A stretch of DNA of 64,000 nucleotides from NCBI RefSeq assembly GCF_001647715.1, contig NZ_CP015600.1:682001-746000 (forward strand), written 5' to 3'. Numbering within the stretch: position 1 is the stretch's first letter; each line of letters starts with the position of its first letter. The notes under the pieces are model-generated. The model did no database searches. It saw only the letters and a program-made list of their open reading frames with translations, and was not told the origin of the DNA. Below, in pieces: positions 1-8,800 of the stretch. Made by a program: the position numbers and the translations under genes. The DNA is from Pseudomonas antarctica. Lineage in GTDB: Bacteria; Pseudomonadota; Gammaproteobacteria; Pseudomonadales; Pseudomonadaceae.

Positions 1-118
1 CCAGCAACCAGCGGTAAAAGCCGATTTCAGCGGGGAAGATCGTGCCCACGGCCAATTTGTTGACCACGGTATTGCCGGCCCAGATAAAGATGGCCAGCAG
101 GGGATACGCAAATTGCAT
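1..118 (-). CDS. EamA/DMT-family transporter, N-terminal fragment
   Basis: Reading the minus strand from an ATG at 118-116 gives 39 codons running off the window edge. The peptide begins MQFAYPLLAIFIWAGNTVVN, with further NKLAVGTIFPAEIGFYRW. This is the first membrane helix of the EamA (drug/metabolite transporter) family, in which the 'aIfIWagNtvvnK' helix is typical. These are inner-membrane permeases with ten helices; the substrate cannot be told from the fragment. The gene is divergent from the AraC-type regulator at 216, and the 97-bp gap holds an inverted repeat, so the regulator may control it. The remainder lies outside the window. Confidence 0.75.
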   Translation of the reverse strand, partial: MQFAYPLLAIFIWAGNTVVNKLAVGTIFPAEIGFYRWLL

Positions 119-158
119 CGAAAGAAACCAAGTGTGTTGATGAGGCAGGATTATCCCC

Positions 159-213
159 TGTCTGGATCGAAGCCTATACTGCGATCCAGACAAACGACCT
201 TTGTATCCAGACA
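159..213. promoter_or_regulatory. Inverted and direct repeats between the EamA and AraC genes, candidate operator
   Basis: TGTCTGGATC (159-168) and GATCCAGACA (183-192) are perfect 10-bp inverted arms. A third copy, TATCCAGACA, lies at 204-213, exactly 21 bp (two helical turns) after the second and two bases before the regulator's ATG. Repeated half-sites on one face of the helix are what an AraC-family dimer would bind. That this is the regulator's own operator is inference. Confidence 0.5.
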
Positions 214-215
214 AT

Positions 216-1004
216 ATGCCCAGACACACCGTACGCCTCGCGGATTTCCCGCGCCTGCCGAGCCCGGTCTACTTCCGTTACTCCGATTTCGCGCCTGATA
301 CCGAGTGCACGCCGCACCGGCACTTCTGGGGTTCGCTGGACTACTCGGCCAACGGCGTGATGCGCATGGAAGTGGCCGGCAGCCGCTTTATGTCGCCGCC
401 GCAGTACGCAGTGTGGATCCCGCCGAACACCGAGCACAGCTCCTACAACGCCCAGGCCATTGTCTATCGCTCGGTGGGCCTTGCCCCGCAACTCTGCGAG
501 CAACTGCCACAGGCGCCGTGCACCTTGGCAATCAGCGAGATTCTCAAGGCGATCCTTGGCGACTTTGCCCTGCGCGATGTCAACATCCCGCAAACCGAGG
601 CGGATATCCGCCTGGCCCAAGTGCTGGTGGACCAACTCAAGCAAGCGCCGATCCACGATTGCTTTCTGCCTTACGCGCGCCACCCCGGGCTGCTCAGTGT
701 GCTCGAAGGCATGCAGGCCGAGCCCGGCGACAATCGCCCACTGGCGCAATGGGCGGAGCAAGTGCATGTGAGCGAACGCACCCTGGCCCGGCAATTTGTG
801 CGGGAGCTGGGCATAAGCTTCGGCGAATGGCGCCAGCGCCTGCGTTACCTCGCCGCCATCGAGGCCCTCGACAGCGAGCACAGTGTGCAGCATGTGGCCT
901 TTGACTTGGGTTACAGCACCGCCTCGGCCTTCATCGCCATGTTCCAGCGCCACGCGGGCTGCACCCCGGAGCAGTACCGCCGGTCGAACATTCGCGTCCG
1001 CTGA
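216..1004 (+). CDS. AraC-family transcriptional regulator
   Basis: A 262-residue cytoplasmic DNA-binding regulator. Residues ~10-130 form a cupin-type sensor domain (H-R-H-F-W near the start, then V-W-I-P-P-N-T-E-H). Residues ~165-260 hold the two helix-turn-helix units of the AraC family, including S-E-R-T-L-A-R-Q-F and the closing G-Y-S-T-A-S-A-F with G-C-T-P-E-Q-Y-R. I chose the ATG at 216; an in-frame TTG at 201 has no ribosome site either, and the family usually starts close to the cupin. The ligand is unknown. It is divergent from an EamA exporter, a common pairing in which the regulator controls the pump, and repeated half-sites lie between them. Confidence 0.85.
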   Translation: MPRHTVRLADFPRLPSPVYFRYSDFAPDTECTPHRHFWGSLDYSANGVMRMEVAGSRFMSPPQYAVWIPPNTEHSSYNAQAIVYRSVGLAPQLCEQLPQAPCTLAISEILKAILGDFALRDVNIPQTEADIRLAQVLVDQLKQAPIHDCFLPYARHPGLLSVLEGMQAEPGDNRPLAQWAEQVHVSERTLARQFVRELGISFGEWRQRLRYLAAIEALDSEHSVQHVAFDLGYSTASAFIAMFQRHAGCTPEQYRRSNIRVR

Positions 1005-1075
1005 CATGTAACAGGTTTTGACTACACTGCTGCGTAGGCCGTGCCCTTTCGGCACGGTAACAGGGAGAAAACTCC

Positions 1076-1375
1076 ATGAAGATGCTGCGTATTCCGTTGT
1101 TGATGATGGGCCTGCTGCTGTGTTCCCAAGGCTTCGCCGCTACCGCCCAGCAAAATAAAATGACCACCTGCAATGCTGAAGCCACCACCAAGACGCTCAA
1201 AGGCGATGACCGCAAGGCGTTCATGAAGACCTGCCTGTCGGCGCCTGCCGCCAACGACGCCAAGACCCTGACCCCACAGCAGCAGAAAATGAAAGACTGC
1301 AATGCCACGGCGAAAACTAAGGCGTTGACCGGCGATGCGCGTAAGACCTTTATGAGCACTTGCCTCAAAGGCTGA
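1076..1375 (+). CDS. PsiF repeat protein (periplasmic)
   Basis: A 99-residue secreted protein. Residues 1-22 are a signal peptide ending around GFAAT-A. The mature part has two PsiF repeats (M-T-T-C-N-A-E-A...D-R-K-A-F-M-K-T-C-L and M-K-D-C-N-A-T-A...A-R-K-T-F-M-S-T-C-L), each with a Cys pair. PsiF in E. coli is phosphate-starvation inducible, but its molecular role is unknown. A clear ribosome site (AGGGAGA, 1062-1068) precedes the ATG. A 7-bp hairpin with a 5-nt loop at 1039-1057 lies in the leader; it has no T-run, so it is not a strong terminator for the upstream gene. No Pho box was seen with certainty. Confidence 0.8.
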   Translation: MKMLRIPLLMMGLLLCSQGFAATAQQNKMTTCNAEATTKTLKGDDRKAFMKTCLSAPAANDAKTLTPQQQKMKDCNATAKTKALTGDARKTFMSTCLKG

Positions 1376-1404
1376 CCACGATTTCGCCAACACTGGAGCT
1401 CAAA

Positions 1405-1492
1405 TGTGGGAGCTGGCTTGCCTGCGATAGCATCACCTCGGTAGGCCAGGTAAACCCAGGCGCCTGCATCGCGGGCAAGCCCGGCTCCCACA
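1405..1492. repeat. REP/REPIN palindrome pair
   Basis: Two inverted REP units with outer tips TGTGGGAGCTGGCTTGC and its approximate complement. They sit in the 206-bp gap between the PsiF gene and the permease. Nothing else was seen in the gap except the ribosome site of the next gene. Confidence 0.85.
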
Positions 1493-1581
1493 CTTGATCG
1501 CATTCACAACCTGGCCTCTCGCTTGATTCCCTCAAGGCTGGCAGACTGCCCATCCTTTAACGCCGTTCGTTTTGAGGCTGT

Positions 1582-2595
1582 ATGCCAACGTTTTCTCAGC
1601 GTCACGTGTTATTGCTGGTCAGTTGCGTCATCATTTTCGGTGGGTTGTTGCTGGTTCTGCCGCTCAAGCTGCTGCCCAGCCTGCTGGCCGGCTTGCTGGT
1701 GTATGAGCTGGTCAATATGCTCACCCCGCAGTTGCAACGGCTGATCGAAGGCCGGCGCGCGCGTTGGCTGGCGGTGGCATTGCTCGGCACCTTGATCGTC
1801 AGCGTGCTGGCCCTGATTTTCGCCGGCGCCATCAGCTTCCTGCTCCACGAAGCGGAAAACCCTGGGGCTTCCCTCGATAAATTCATGGGCGTGGTCGATC
1901 GCGCGCGCGGCCAGTTGCCGCCGTTCCTCGACGCCTACCTGCCTGCCAGCGCCGCCGAGTTTCGCGTGGCCATCGGCGACTGGCTGAGCAAGCACCTGAG
2001 CGAGCTGCAACTGGTCGGCAAAGACGCCGCCCACATGTTCGTCACGCTGCTGATCGGCATGGTGCTCGGCGCCATCATCGCGCTGCAGCGCGTGCCCGAC
2101 CTGACCAAGCGCAAGCCCCTGGCCGCCGCCTTGTTCGACCGCCTGCACCTGCTGGTCCAGGCGTTTCGCAACATCGTCTTCGCCCAGATCAAGATTGCCG
2201 CGCTCAACACCATGTTCACGGCGATTTTCCTCGCGGTGGTGCTGCCGTTGTGCGGGATTCACCTGCCGCTGACCAAAACCCTGATCGTGCTGACCTTCCT
2301 GCTCGGCCTGCTGCCGGTAATCGGCAACCTGATGTCCAATACACTGATCACCATCGTCGCGTTGTCGCTGTCGATCTGGGTGGCAGTGGCGGCGTTGGGG
2401 TATTTGATCGTGATTCACAAGGTCGAGTACTTCCTCAACGCGCGCATCGTGGGCGGGCAGATCAGTGCCAAATCGTGGGAATTGTTGCTGGCGATGCTGG
2501 TGTTTGAAGCCGCATTCGGTCTGCCGGGCGTGGTGGCAGGGCCGATTTATTATGCGTATTTGAAGAGTGAGCTGAAGCTCGGCGGGATGGTTTGA
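1582..2595 (+). CDS. AI-2E family (PerM/YdiK-like) membrane transporter
   Basis: A 337-residue inner-membrane protein with about seven to eight hydrophobic helices: two at the N terminus, one at ~60-85, one near 155-170, and a dense C-terminal block at 205-325. The family-specific C-terminal motif region (L-P-V-I-G-N-L, then G-x-x-I-S-x-K-x-W-E-L) matches the AI-2E/PerM family. Members have been linked to autoinducer-2 export and to ion or permease roles; the substrate here cannot be deduced. The start has a GAGG-type ribosome site. The next gene follows 35 bp later on the same strand, so the two may be cotranscribed. Confidence 0.85.
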   Translation: MPTFSQRHVLLLVSCVIIFGGLLLVLPLKLLPSLLAGLLVYELVNMLTPQLQRLIEGRRARWLAVALLGTLIVSVLALIFAGAISFLLHEAENPGASLDKFMGVVDRARGQLPPFLDAYLPASAAEFRVAIGDWLSKHLSELQLVGKDAAHMFVTLLIGMVLGAIIALQRVPDLTKRKPLAAALFDRLHLLVQAFRNIVFAQIKIAALNTMFTAIFLAVVLPLCGIHLPLTKTLIVLTFLLGLLPVIGNLMSNTLITIVALSLSIWVAVAALGYLIVIHKVEYFLNARIVGGQISAKSWELLLAMLVFEAAFGLPGVVAGPIYYAYLKSELKLGGMV

Positions 2596-2630
2596 CGCAA
2601 TAACTTAAAGGGAATTAGGGGAGGTCCGCA

Positions 2631-3209
2631 TTGAGCGAAAATATCTATGCTCCGCCAACGGCGGAGTTGACCGAGACGGTTAAGGCGTCTGCCGAGTTTT
2701 ATGTCATTTCCAAAACCAAGCTGCTGGTGCTGAGCCTGCTCAGTTTCGGGCTGTACACCTACATTTGGTCGTATAAAAACTGGAGCTTGTACAAGAAGGC
2801 CAATCAGCTGGATATCTGGCCGTTGGCGCGGGCCATTTTCTTTATCTTCTTTATTCATCAGTTGTATCGCCGGGCCGATGATCGCATTGCCCGCAGCGGT
2901 CGAAAATTCGATTTTGACTTCGAGCAATGGGCGACGGTGTTCGTCGTGGTAACAGTAGGTGCCCGGCTTTTCGAAATGGCGGCTGGCCGGATCGATACCT
3001 GGTTAGCCTATAAACCCCTGGCGATCCTGGCGGTGCCTCTGTGTGCCTACATCCTTCAACAAGGCCAAGGCCTGATCAATTTTGCGGCAGGTGACCCAGA
3101 GGGGCAGAGCAACGCTCGCTTCAACTTGTGGAACTACCTGGTGATCGTGCTGGGCGCGGTCATGTGGTGCCTGACGTTGCTTGGCTTGTGGGCGATCTAT
3201 CACCGCTAG
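2631..3209 (+). CDS. Small multi-pass membrane protein, DUF4234-like
   Basis: 192 residues with an unusual TTG start at 2631, supported by a strong ribosome site (GGGGAGG, 2618-2624, six bases upstream); no ATG lies nearby. Four to five hydrophobic helices are visible (residues ~30-50, 62-80, 102-122, 125-142, 165-188). The segment L-S-F-G-L-Y-T-Y-I-W-S-Y-K-N-W resembles the signature of DUF4234-type membrane proteins. The function is unknown. It follows the AI-2E-type permease closely. It could also belong to another family of short Pseudomonas membrane proteins with the same YKNW motif. Confidence 0.65.
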   Translation: MSENIYAPPTAELTETVKASAEFYVISKTKLLVLSLLSFGLYTYIWSYKNWSLYKKANQLDIWPLARAIFFIFFIHQLYRRADDRIARSGRKFDFDFEQWATVFVVVTVGARLFEMAAGRIDTWLAYKPLAILAVPLCAYILQQGQGLINFAAGDPEGQSNARFNLWNYLVIVLGAVMWCLTLLGLWAIYHR

Positions 3210-3239
3210 GCTGTGTTCAGGTATTCACCGTTCAAAAAA

Positions 3240-3327
3240 GTGGGAGCGGGCTTGCTCGCGAAGGCGGTGGTTCAGTCGATACTTACTTCGACTGACACTC
3301 CGCTATCGCGAGCAAGCCCGCTCCCAC
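3240..3327. repeat. REP/REPIN palindrome pair
   Basis: Outer tips GTGGGAGCGGGCTTGCTCGC and the matching GCGAGCAAGCCCGCTCCCAC at 3240-3259 and 3308-3327. It sits between the convergent membrane-protein gene and the Hsp70 gene. Confidence 0.85.
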
Positions 3328-3361
3328 ATTTGATTTTCAGTGTTGGTGAGATTGGGGCAGG

Positions 3362-4630
3362 TCAGGAGCCGTAGCGCTTGCTCGCTTCAATCGCCAAACC
3401 ACTGCCGATGCTGCCGAAGATATTCCCTTCCACGTGCCGCGCATTTGGCAACATCGCCGAAATACTGTGGCGCAGTGCCGGAATACCGCTGGAGCCCCCG
3501 GTGAAGAACACCGTGTCCACCTGCGCCACTTCTACCGACGCATCGGTCAGCAACTTGGTGACGCTGTTGCGCACGCGCTCCAGCAAGCCATCAATCGCGG
3601 ACTCGAAGAGTGTGCGGCTCAGGTCCACGCTCAACCCGGGTTCAACCCGGTCCAGCAGCACGTGGCGGCTGTCTTCGTGGGTCAGCTGGATCTTGGTTTC
3701 TTCCACTTCCATTGCCAGCCAGTGCCCGGCGCGCTGTTCGATCAGCTTGAACAGGCGGTCGATGCCGCCGGTGTCTTCGATGTCGTAGCGCATGCTGCCC
3801 AGGGCCAGCTGGGATTTTTGCGAGTACACCGAGTTGATGGTGTGCCAGGTGGCCAGGTTCATGTGGTGGCTGGTCGGCATATAGGCACCGCTTTTCATGC
3901 GGCTGCCGTAGCCGAACAGCGGCATCATGCCGGCCAGCGAGAGTTGTTTGTCGAAGTCGGTACCGCCGATGTGCACGCCGCCGGTGGCGAGGATGTCGTC
4001 GTGGCGGTTGTCGTTGTGGCGGCGGTCCGGGGACAGGCGCACCAGCGAGAAGTCGGACGTACCACCGCCGATGTCGACGATCAGTACCAGCTCTTCTTTT
4101 TCGATGGTGGACTCGTAGTCGAAGGCCGCAGCGATTGGCTCATACTGGAACGAGATGTCCTTGAAGCCGATCTTGCGCGCTACATCCACCAGGGTATTTT
4201 CAGCTTCCTGGTCGGCCATCGGGTCGTCATCGACGAAGAACACCGGGCGGCCCAGCACCACTTCTTCGAACTCGCGGCCGGCGGTGGTTTCAGCGCGGCT
4301 TTTGAGCTGGCCGATAAACAGCGCCAGCAGGTCGGTGAAGGGCATTGCCGTGCCGAGCACGCTGGTGTCGTGCTTGATCAACTTGGAACCGAGCAGGCTC
4401 TTGAGCGAGCGCATCAGCCGGCCTTCGTAGTTTTCCAGGTATTCGTGCAGCGCCAGTCGACCGTACACCGGGCGGCGCTCCTCGAAGTTGAAGAACACCA
4501 CCGACGGCAACGTGATCTTGTCGTCCTCCAGCGCGATAAGCGTCTCCTCGCCGGGGCGGATCCAGCCGACGGTGGAGTTGGACGTGCCAAAGTCGATGCC
4601 GCAGGCACGGGCTGGGGATGGGTTTTTCAT
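3362..4630 (-). CDS. yegD: Hsp70-family protein, YegD-like
   Basis: 422 residues from the ATG at 4630 (MKNPSPARACGIDFGTSNST). It has the actin-like ATPase fold of Hsp70: phosphate-1 motif G-I-D-F-G-T-S-N-S, phosphate-2 motif V-D-I-G-G-G-T-S-D-F, and the adenosine motif F-F-T-G-G-S-S-G-I-P. It ends soon after the ATPase domain and lacks the substrate-binding lobe of DnaK (~640 residues), as in E. coli YegD. The role is a putative chaperone or chaperone-like ATPase in the cytoplasm; its client is unknown. It is divergent from the J-protein gene cbpA, a sensible partner since J-proteins stimulate Hsp70 ATPases. Upstream in-frame codons to 4702 lack a better start. Confidence 0.85.
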   Translation of the reverse strand: MKNPSPARACGIDFGTSNSTVGWIRPGEETLIALEDDKITLPSVVFFNFEERRPVYGRLALHEYLENYEGRLMRSLKSLLGSKLIKHDTSVLGTAMPFTDLLALFIGQLKSRAETTAGREFEEVVLGRPVFFVDDDPMADQEAENTLVDVARKIGFKDISFQYEPIAAAFDYESTIEKEELVLIVDIGGGTSDFSLVRLSPDRRHNDNRHDDILATGGVHIGGTDFDKQLSLAGMMPLFGYGSRMKSGAYMPTSHHMNLATWHTINSVYSQKSQLALGSMRYDIEDTGGIDRLFKLIEQRAGHWLAMEVEETKIQLTHEDSRHVLLDRVEPGLSVDLSRTLFESAIDGLLERVRNSVTKLLTDASVEVAQVDTVFFTGGSSGIPALRHSISAMLPNARHVEGNIFGSIGSGLAIEASKRYGS

Positions 4631-4715
4631 GTCTATCGGGTTCCGGTTGCAAAACGGCCGCGCAGTGTATGCCAGTCGAAGGCGGATGCGTAGGCCAACC
4701 ATCCGTTAAATCGTG

Positions 4716-4743
4716 CTTGAAAGTAAGGGATTCGCCCCCACAT
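4716..4743 (+). promoter_or_regulatory. Candidate sigma-32 heat-shock promoter ahead of cbpA
   Basis: CTTGAAA (4716-4722) followed 13 bases later by CCCCACAT (4736-4743) closely fits the heat-shock consensus CTTGAA, ~14 bp, CCCCATNT. It points toward cbpA and would give a leader of roughly 120 bases. Sequence match only. Confidence 0.45.
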
Positions 4744-4868
4744 CTGATGCATACGGCTAGTGCCGATAACACTTTGACGCACCCCCGGGCCACAAGACTC
4801 AACAGGTGCAAAGCAGCGCACGTTGTGCCTCAGGTTGTGCGATCTCGATTAAGGATGGTGAACCGCCG

Positions 4869-5807
4869 ATGGATTTCAAAGACTACTACAAGATACTGGG
4901 TGTCGAGCCGACGGCCGATGACAAGGAAATCAAGGCCGCCTATCGCAAGCTCGCACGCAAATATCACCCGGACGTGAGCAAGGAAAAAGACGCCGAAGAA
5001 AAATTCAAGGACGCGTCCGAAGCCTATGAAGCGCTTAAAAGCGCCGATAAGCGCGCCGAATACGACGAACTGCGCAAATACGGCCAGCATGGCCAGCCGT
5101 TCCAGGGCCCGCCGGGCTGGCAGAGCCGTGGCGGTTTTGGCGGTGGCCAGAACACCGAGGACTTTTCGGACTTTTTCAGCTCGATCTTCGGTAACCGCAG
5201 CGATGCTTTCGGTGGTGGCCAGCGCCGTCCAACCGGGCGCAAGGGCCAGGACGTGGAGATGCAACTGACGGTGCTCCTCGAAGAGACGCTGTCCACCGAG
5301 TCCAAGCAGATCAGCTTCCAGGTGCCGCAATACGACGCTTCGGGTCGTCACGTCAGTAACACCACCAAGAGCCTGAACGTGAAGATCCCCGCCGGTGTGG
5401 CCGACGGTGAGCGCATCCGCCTCAAAGGGCAGGGCGCGCCGGGTATTGGCGGTGGCGCCAATGGCGATCTGTACCTGATCATCAAGTTTGCGTCGCACCC
5501 CAAGTTCGAGGTGGACGGTGAAAACCTGATCATCGACTTGCCCCTGGCGCCGTGGGAATTGGCATTGGGCGCGGAAGTGGCGGTGCCAACCCTCACCGGC
5601 AAGATCAACCTCAAGGTGCCGGCCGGCAGCCAGAACGGCCAGCGTATGCGCGCTAAGGGCCATGGCTTACTCAACAAAGCCGGGCAGCGCGGCTATCTGT
5701 TTGTGCAGCTCAAGGCCGTGATGCCCAAAAGCAGCGACGAGGAGGTCAAGGCGTTGTGGCAGGAACTGGCGCAGAAAGCGGCGTTCAATCCGCGCGAGCA
5801 TTTTTGA
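4869..5807 (+). CDS. cbpA: DnaJ-class co-chaperone CbpA
   Basis: 312 residues from the ATG at 4869 ([14 protein letters not shown]). The J domain spans residues 1-70 with the HPD motif at 33-35 that stimulates Hsp70 ATPase. A Gly/Phe-rich linker covers about 78-125, followed by the two C-terminal substrate-binding domains (~130-300). The Cys-rich zinc finger of DnaJ (CxxCxGxG repeats) is absent, which defines the CbpA type; length matches E. coli CbpA (306). CbpA acts as a DnaK co-chaperone and binds curved DNA. No cbpM modulator gene follows; instead two toxin-like giant genes come next. A sigma-32-like promoter lies upstream. Confidence 0.92.
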   Translation: MDFKDYYKILGVEPTADDKEIKAAYRKLARKYHPDVSKEKDAEEKFKDASEAYEALKSADKRAEYDELRKYGQHGQPFQGPPGWQSRGGFGGGQNTEDFSDFFSSIFGNRSDAFGGGQRRPTGRKGQDVEMQLTVLLEETLSTESKQISFQVPQYDASGRHVSNTTKSLNVKIPAGVADGERIRLKGQGAPGIGGGANGDLYLIIKFASHPKFEVDGENLIIDLPLAPWELALGAEVAVPTLTGKINLKVPAGSQNGQRMRAKGHGLLNKAGQRGYLFVQLKAVMPKSSDEEVKALWQELAQKAAFNPREHF

Positions 5808-5834
5808 GCCGCATAACTATCTAGGGCTTTTCAG

Positions 5835-5886
5835 GTAGGGCTATTCGATAGGTTGGTTTTTTCCCGACCGTCATGGATAGCCCTAC
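5835..5886 (+). promoter_or_regulatory. Leader hairpin covering the start region of effector gene 1
   Basis: GTAGGGCTAT (5835-5844) and ATAGCCCTAC (5877-5886) are perfect 10-bp inverted arms ending one base before the ATG at 5888. An inner 6-bp stem pairs 5851-5856 with 5864-5869 around a T-rich loop. The same architecture precedes effector gene 2 with compensatory base changes, which supports a real RNA fold. The 3' arm covers the only Shine-Dalgarno-like bases (GGA, 5875-5877). Confidence 0.55.
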
Positions 5887-5887
5887 T

Positions 5888-8800
5888 ATGTCAGAACAAC
5901 CTGCCCCTACCGCCGAAGGCACCTTCAACGCTGATCTTCGGGGCGTTCACTATGACTTCCTCAAAGACCGTGTGCCCGGCTGGTTCAACCAAGGCTCTAC
6001 TGCACGCCAGGAAGAACTCGCCCGCCACGAACTGCAACTGCCTCGCTGGTACCTGACCGCCACGGCTCAGCAAAAGGCTGACCTGGCCGACAGCCATACC
6101 CGTTATCGCGAGACCTTGAACCAGGTGGAGAACACCCTCGGTGATATCAAGGATGTGCTCGCCTTTGCCGAGCAGCCGCTTAAAGACGCACTCAAGCAAC
6201 GCTTCAACTTGGATGTGGACGTCAAGAACGTCTATTTCGCGCGCAAGTATGGGTTCAAAAGTCGCGACGACCTGTTCGGCTTTTTGGTCTTCGACCGACA
6301 ACGCGACTCGGAGCTGAACTATGTATACCGCGCTGTTTCCCTACTTGAGGCCGCCCTGGCCAATTTCGAGCCCGATGAAGAACGAGCCAGTGCCTGCAAC
6401 GATTGCCAGATCATAACCGCCTGGAGTTCGTATGACGGCGACGTTATCCCGACCTTTAGCGCGGTCAATTCCCAGGCCTTGGCCATCGCGCCGCATGAAT
6501 TTGCCCAAGTGTGCCGCAGCCTGGACGTGGGCAATTTGTATCAGCAGCACATCAAGGCCATCGTCCAGCCGGACGAGGCGACCCAGCGCACCGCACTGGA
6601 AACGCAGCTGCAAGAGCACCAGCGCCAATTGCTGGCGCTGAGCGCCGAGATGGCGGCTCACCAGACCGAGTGGGGCATTGGTGCTGATGCCTACCGCATG
6701 ATCAAACAGGTCATCACCGACCCGGGCAGCGCCACACTCGATGGCAAGCCGGTGACGTTCGCCGCGCTGAAGGTGTTTGGCAGTGTGTTGGTGGGGCCGT
6801 TGCTGATCGGTCCAGCCCGTAAAGACAGTGACAGTGTCGAGCGCCTGGTGGTGTTCATCCCCAATGACCCCCAGCAGCCGCTGAAGGAGTATGCCTCCAG
6901 CGCCGAGTTCATGGCCGACCTCAGGACCCGCTTGCACAGCGCCTCGTACCGGCGCTTTTTCAGCCGATTTGTGCCCCAGCGCGAGCAGGGGATTTTTTTC
7001 CAGCGTTTCAATGGGCTCTATAAACCCGCCAATGGCAATGGCGCGGAAGGCGATTACCCAATGGCATCAAAGCCGGTGAGATTGCCCCTGGAGGCGATGA
7101 GTATCAAAGGCAACCTGTGGACGCAACTGCGCGAAGCACAGGTGCGCAAGATTTTGTCGGATGCCCGCGCCGTGGCCGTGCCCACTGGTGACGAAGACCG
7201 CAAGGCGCGCATGGACCGACTGTCGAGCTACCTGGACGCGGTGATCAGCGTGTTCAACCTCGGTGCTTTCGTGGTGCCGGGGCTGGGGCCTATCATGCTG
7301 GCGGTGGGCGCGGCACAGATGTGCACTGAAGTGTATGACGGCATCGAAGCCTACGAGCAAAGTGATCTGAAGACGATGTGGGCGCACTTTTCCAGCGTGG
7401 CCCTCAATGCAGCGATGCTGGGCACCGGGGCCAAGGTGCTGCCCGCCATCAAGCTGGCCAGCGTGGTCGACAACCTCAAGCGCATCACCCTGCCAAGTGG
7501 CAAGCAGCGATTGTGGAAGCCCGACCTGTCGTCCTATGAACACCTTCAGCCGATACCTTCCGGCGCTGCGGTCGACGAGCGAGGCCTGCACCAGGTCAAC
7601 GGCACAACCCTCTTGCCGCTGGATGGTAGGCGGTACGTTGTGCGGCAGGACCCGGTGACAGAAGATTACCGCATCGTCCATCCCACGCGGCCCGACGCCT
7701 ATCAACCGACACTCACGGGAAATGGCAGTGGTCTCTGGAACCATGAACTGGAACGCCCGCAGAGCTGGGAAGGCGCGCCGCTGATGCGGCGGTTGGGCCC
7801 GGTAGCAGACGGTTTCAGCGATGCCGAATTGGAACAGGTGCGACGCGTCGCGGATGTGAGTGAAGATGTGCTGCGCCGGGTGCATGTAGAGGGCGAGCCG
7901 GCGCCGGCGATTTTGCTCGATACCCTGCGCCAGTTCCGGGCCTATCGCGATGCGGTGAAGGTGGCCGAGGGCATACGCCAGGGGTCGCTCAGCAATGACC
8001 TGTGCAGCTATGCCGCGTCCTTGATGGTGGAGTTGCCGAGGTGGCCGGCGAGCGTGGCAATAGAGGCTTTTTCGAGTGAAGAGGTGGGTGGAGCGTCGAT
8101 CAAGTATGGCAATAGCCTGGCCGCAGCGTCGGACACCCTGCGCATTCACCGTGGCGAGTTGATGAACGGCCAGTTGCCCAAGCGAGTCATCGAGTCGTTG
8201 AGTGAGGCCCAGCTCATAGACTTGGTGGGGCGCTCCAGCGGCACACCCGAGGCACGCACTGCGGCCTTGCAAACACAGCTTGAACAGCACGCCATCCGTG
8301 TCAGGTCGCGGCTGATGAAGAGTATCTATCTTGCGCAGCAGCCACCGTCGGACAGCGCGATCACGCTGGTGCAGCGCCAGTTCAGCACTCTACCTACGCA
8401 CCTGGTGCGAGAACTGCTGGCAGACGTTACACCGTCCGAACGGGAGATCATGAGCGGCACCGGAAACATACCGTTTCGCCTTTTGGAGAAGGCCCGGCTG
8501 GCGCAACAGCAGATGCGCCTGACCCACGCTTATGAAGGGCTCTACCTCGACGACTTGGCCAACAAGGACACCGAGGCCCTGGTGCTCAATAGCCTGGCTA
8601 ACGTGCCTGGTTGGAGTGACGGCCTGCGTTTGGAAGTGCGCGAAGGCCGCATGGAAGGTGAGTTGCGTGCCAGCTTCGGTCCAGTCGATGCCGCTGAGCG
8701 CAAGGTGCTGGTGCGGGTGGATGACGGGCGGTATCAAGCCATGGATGCACGGGGGCAGGATCTGCATGGCATCAACGGGCTGTATGGTTCCCTGCAGCAT

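Noticed and set aside
174..1055. 293-codon minus frame across the AraC gene
   Set aside because: The plus frame has AraC helix-turn-helix motifs; the minus frame has none.
3434..4693. 419-codon open frame antisense to the Hsp70 gene
   Set aside because: The minus strand has all Hsp70 ATPase motifs; the plus frame is Val/His/Gln-rich nonsense.
5873..5887. ATG at 5873 as the start of effector gene 1
   Set aside because: The corresponding ATG of gene 2 is out of frame, whereas the ATG at 5888 (MSEQP) is shared by both copies.
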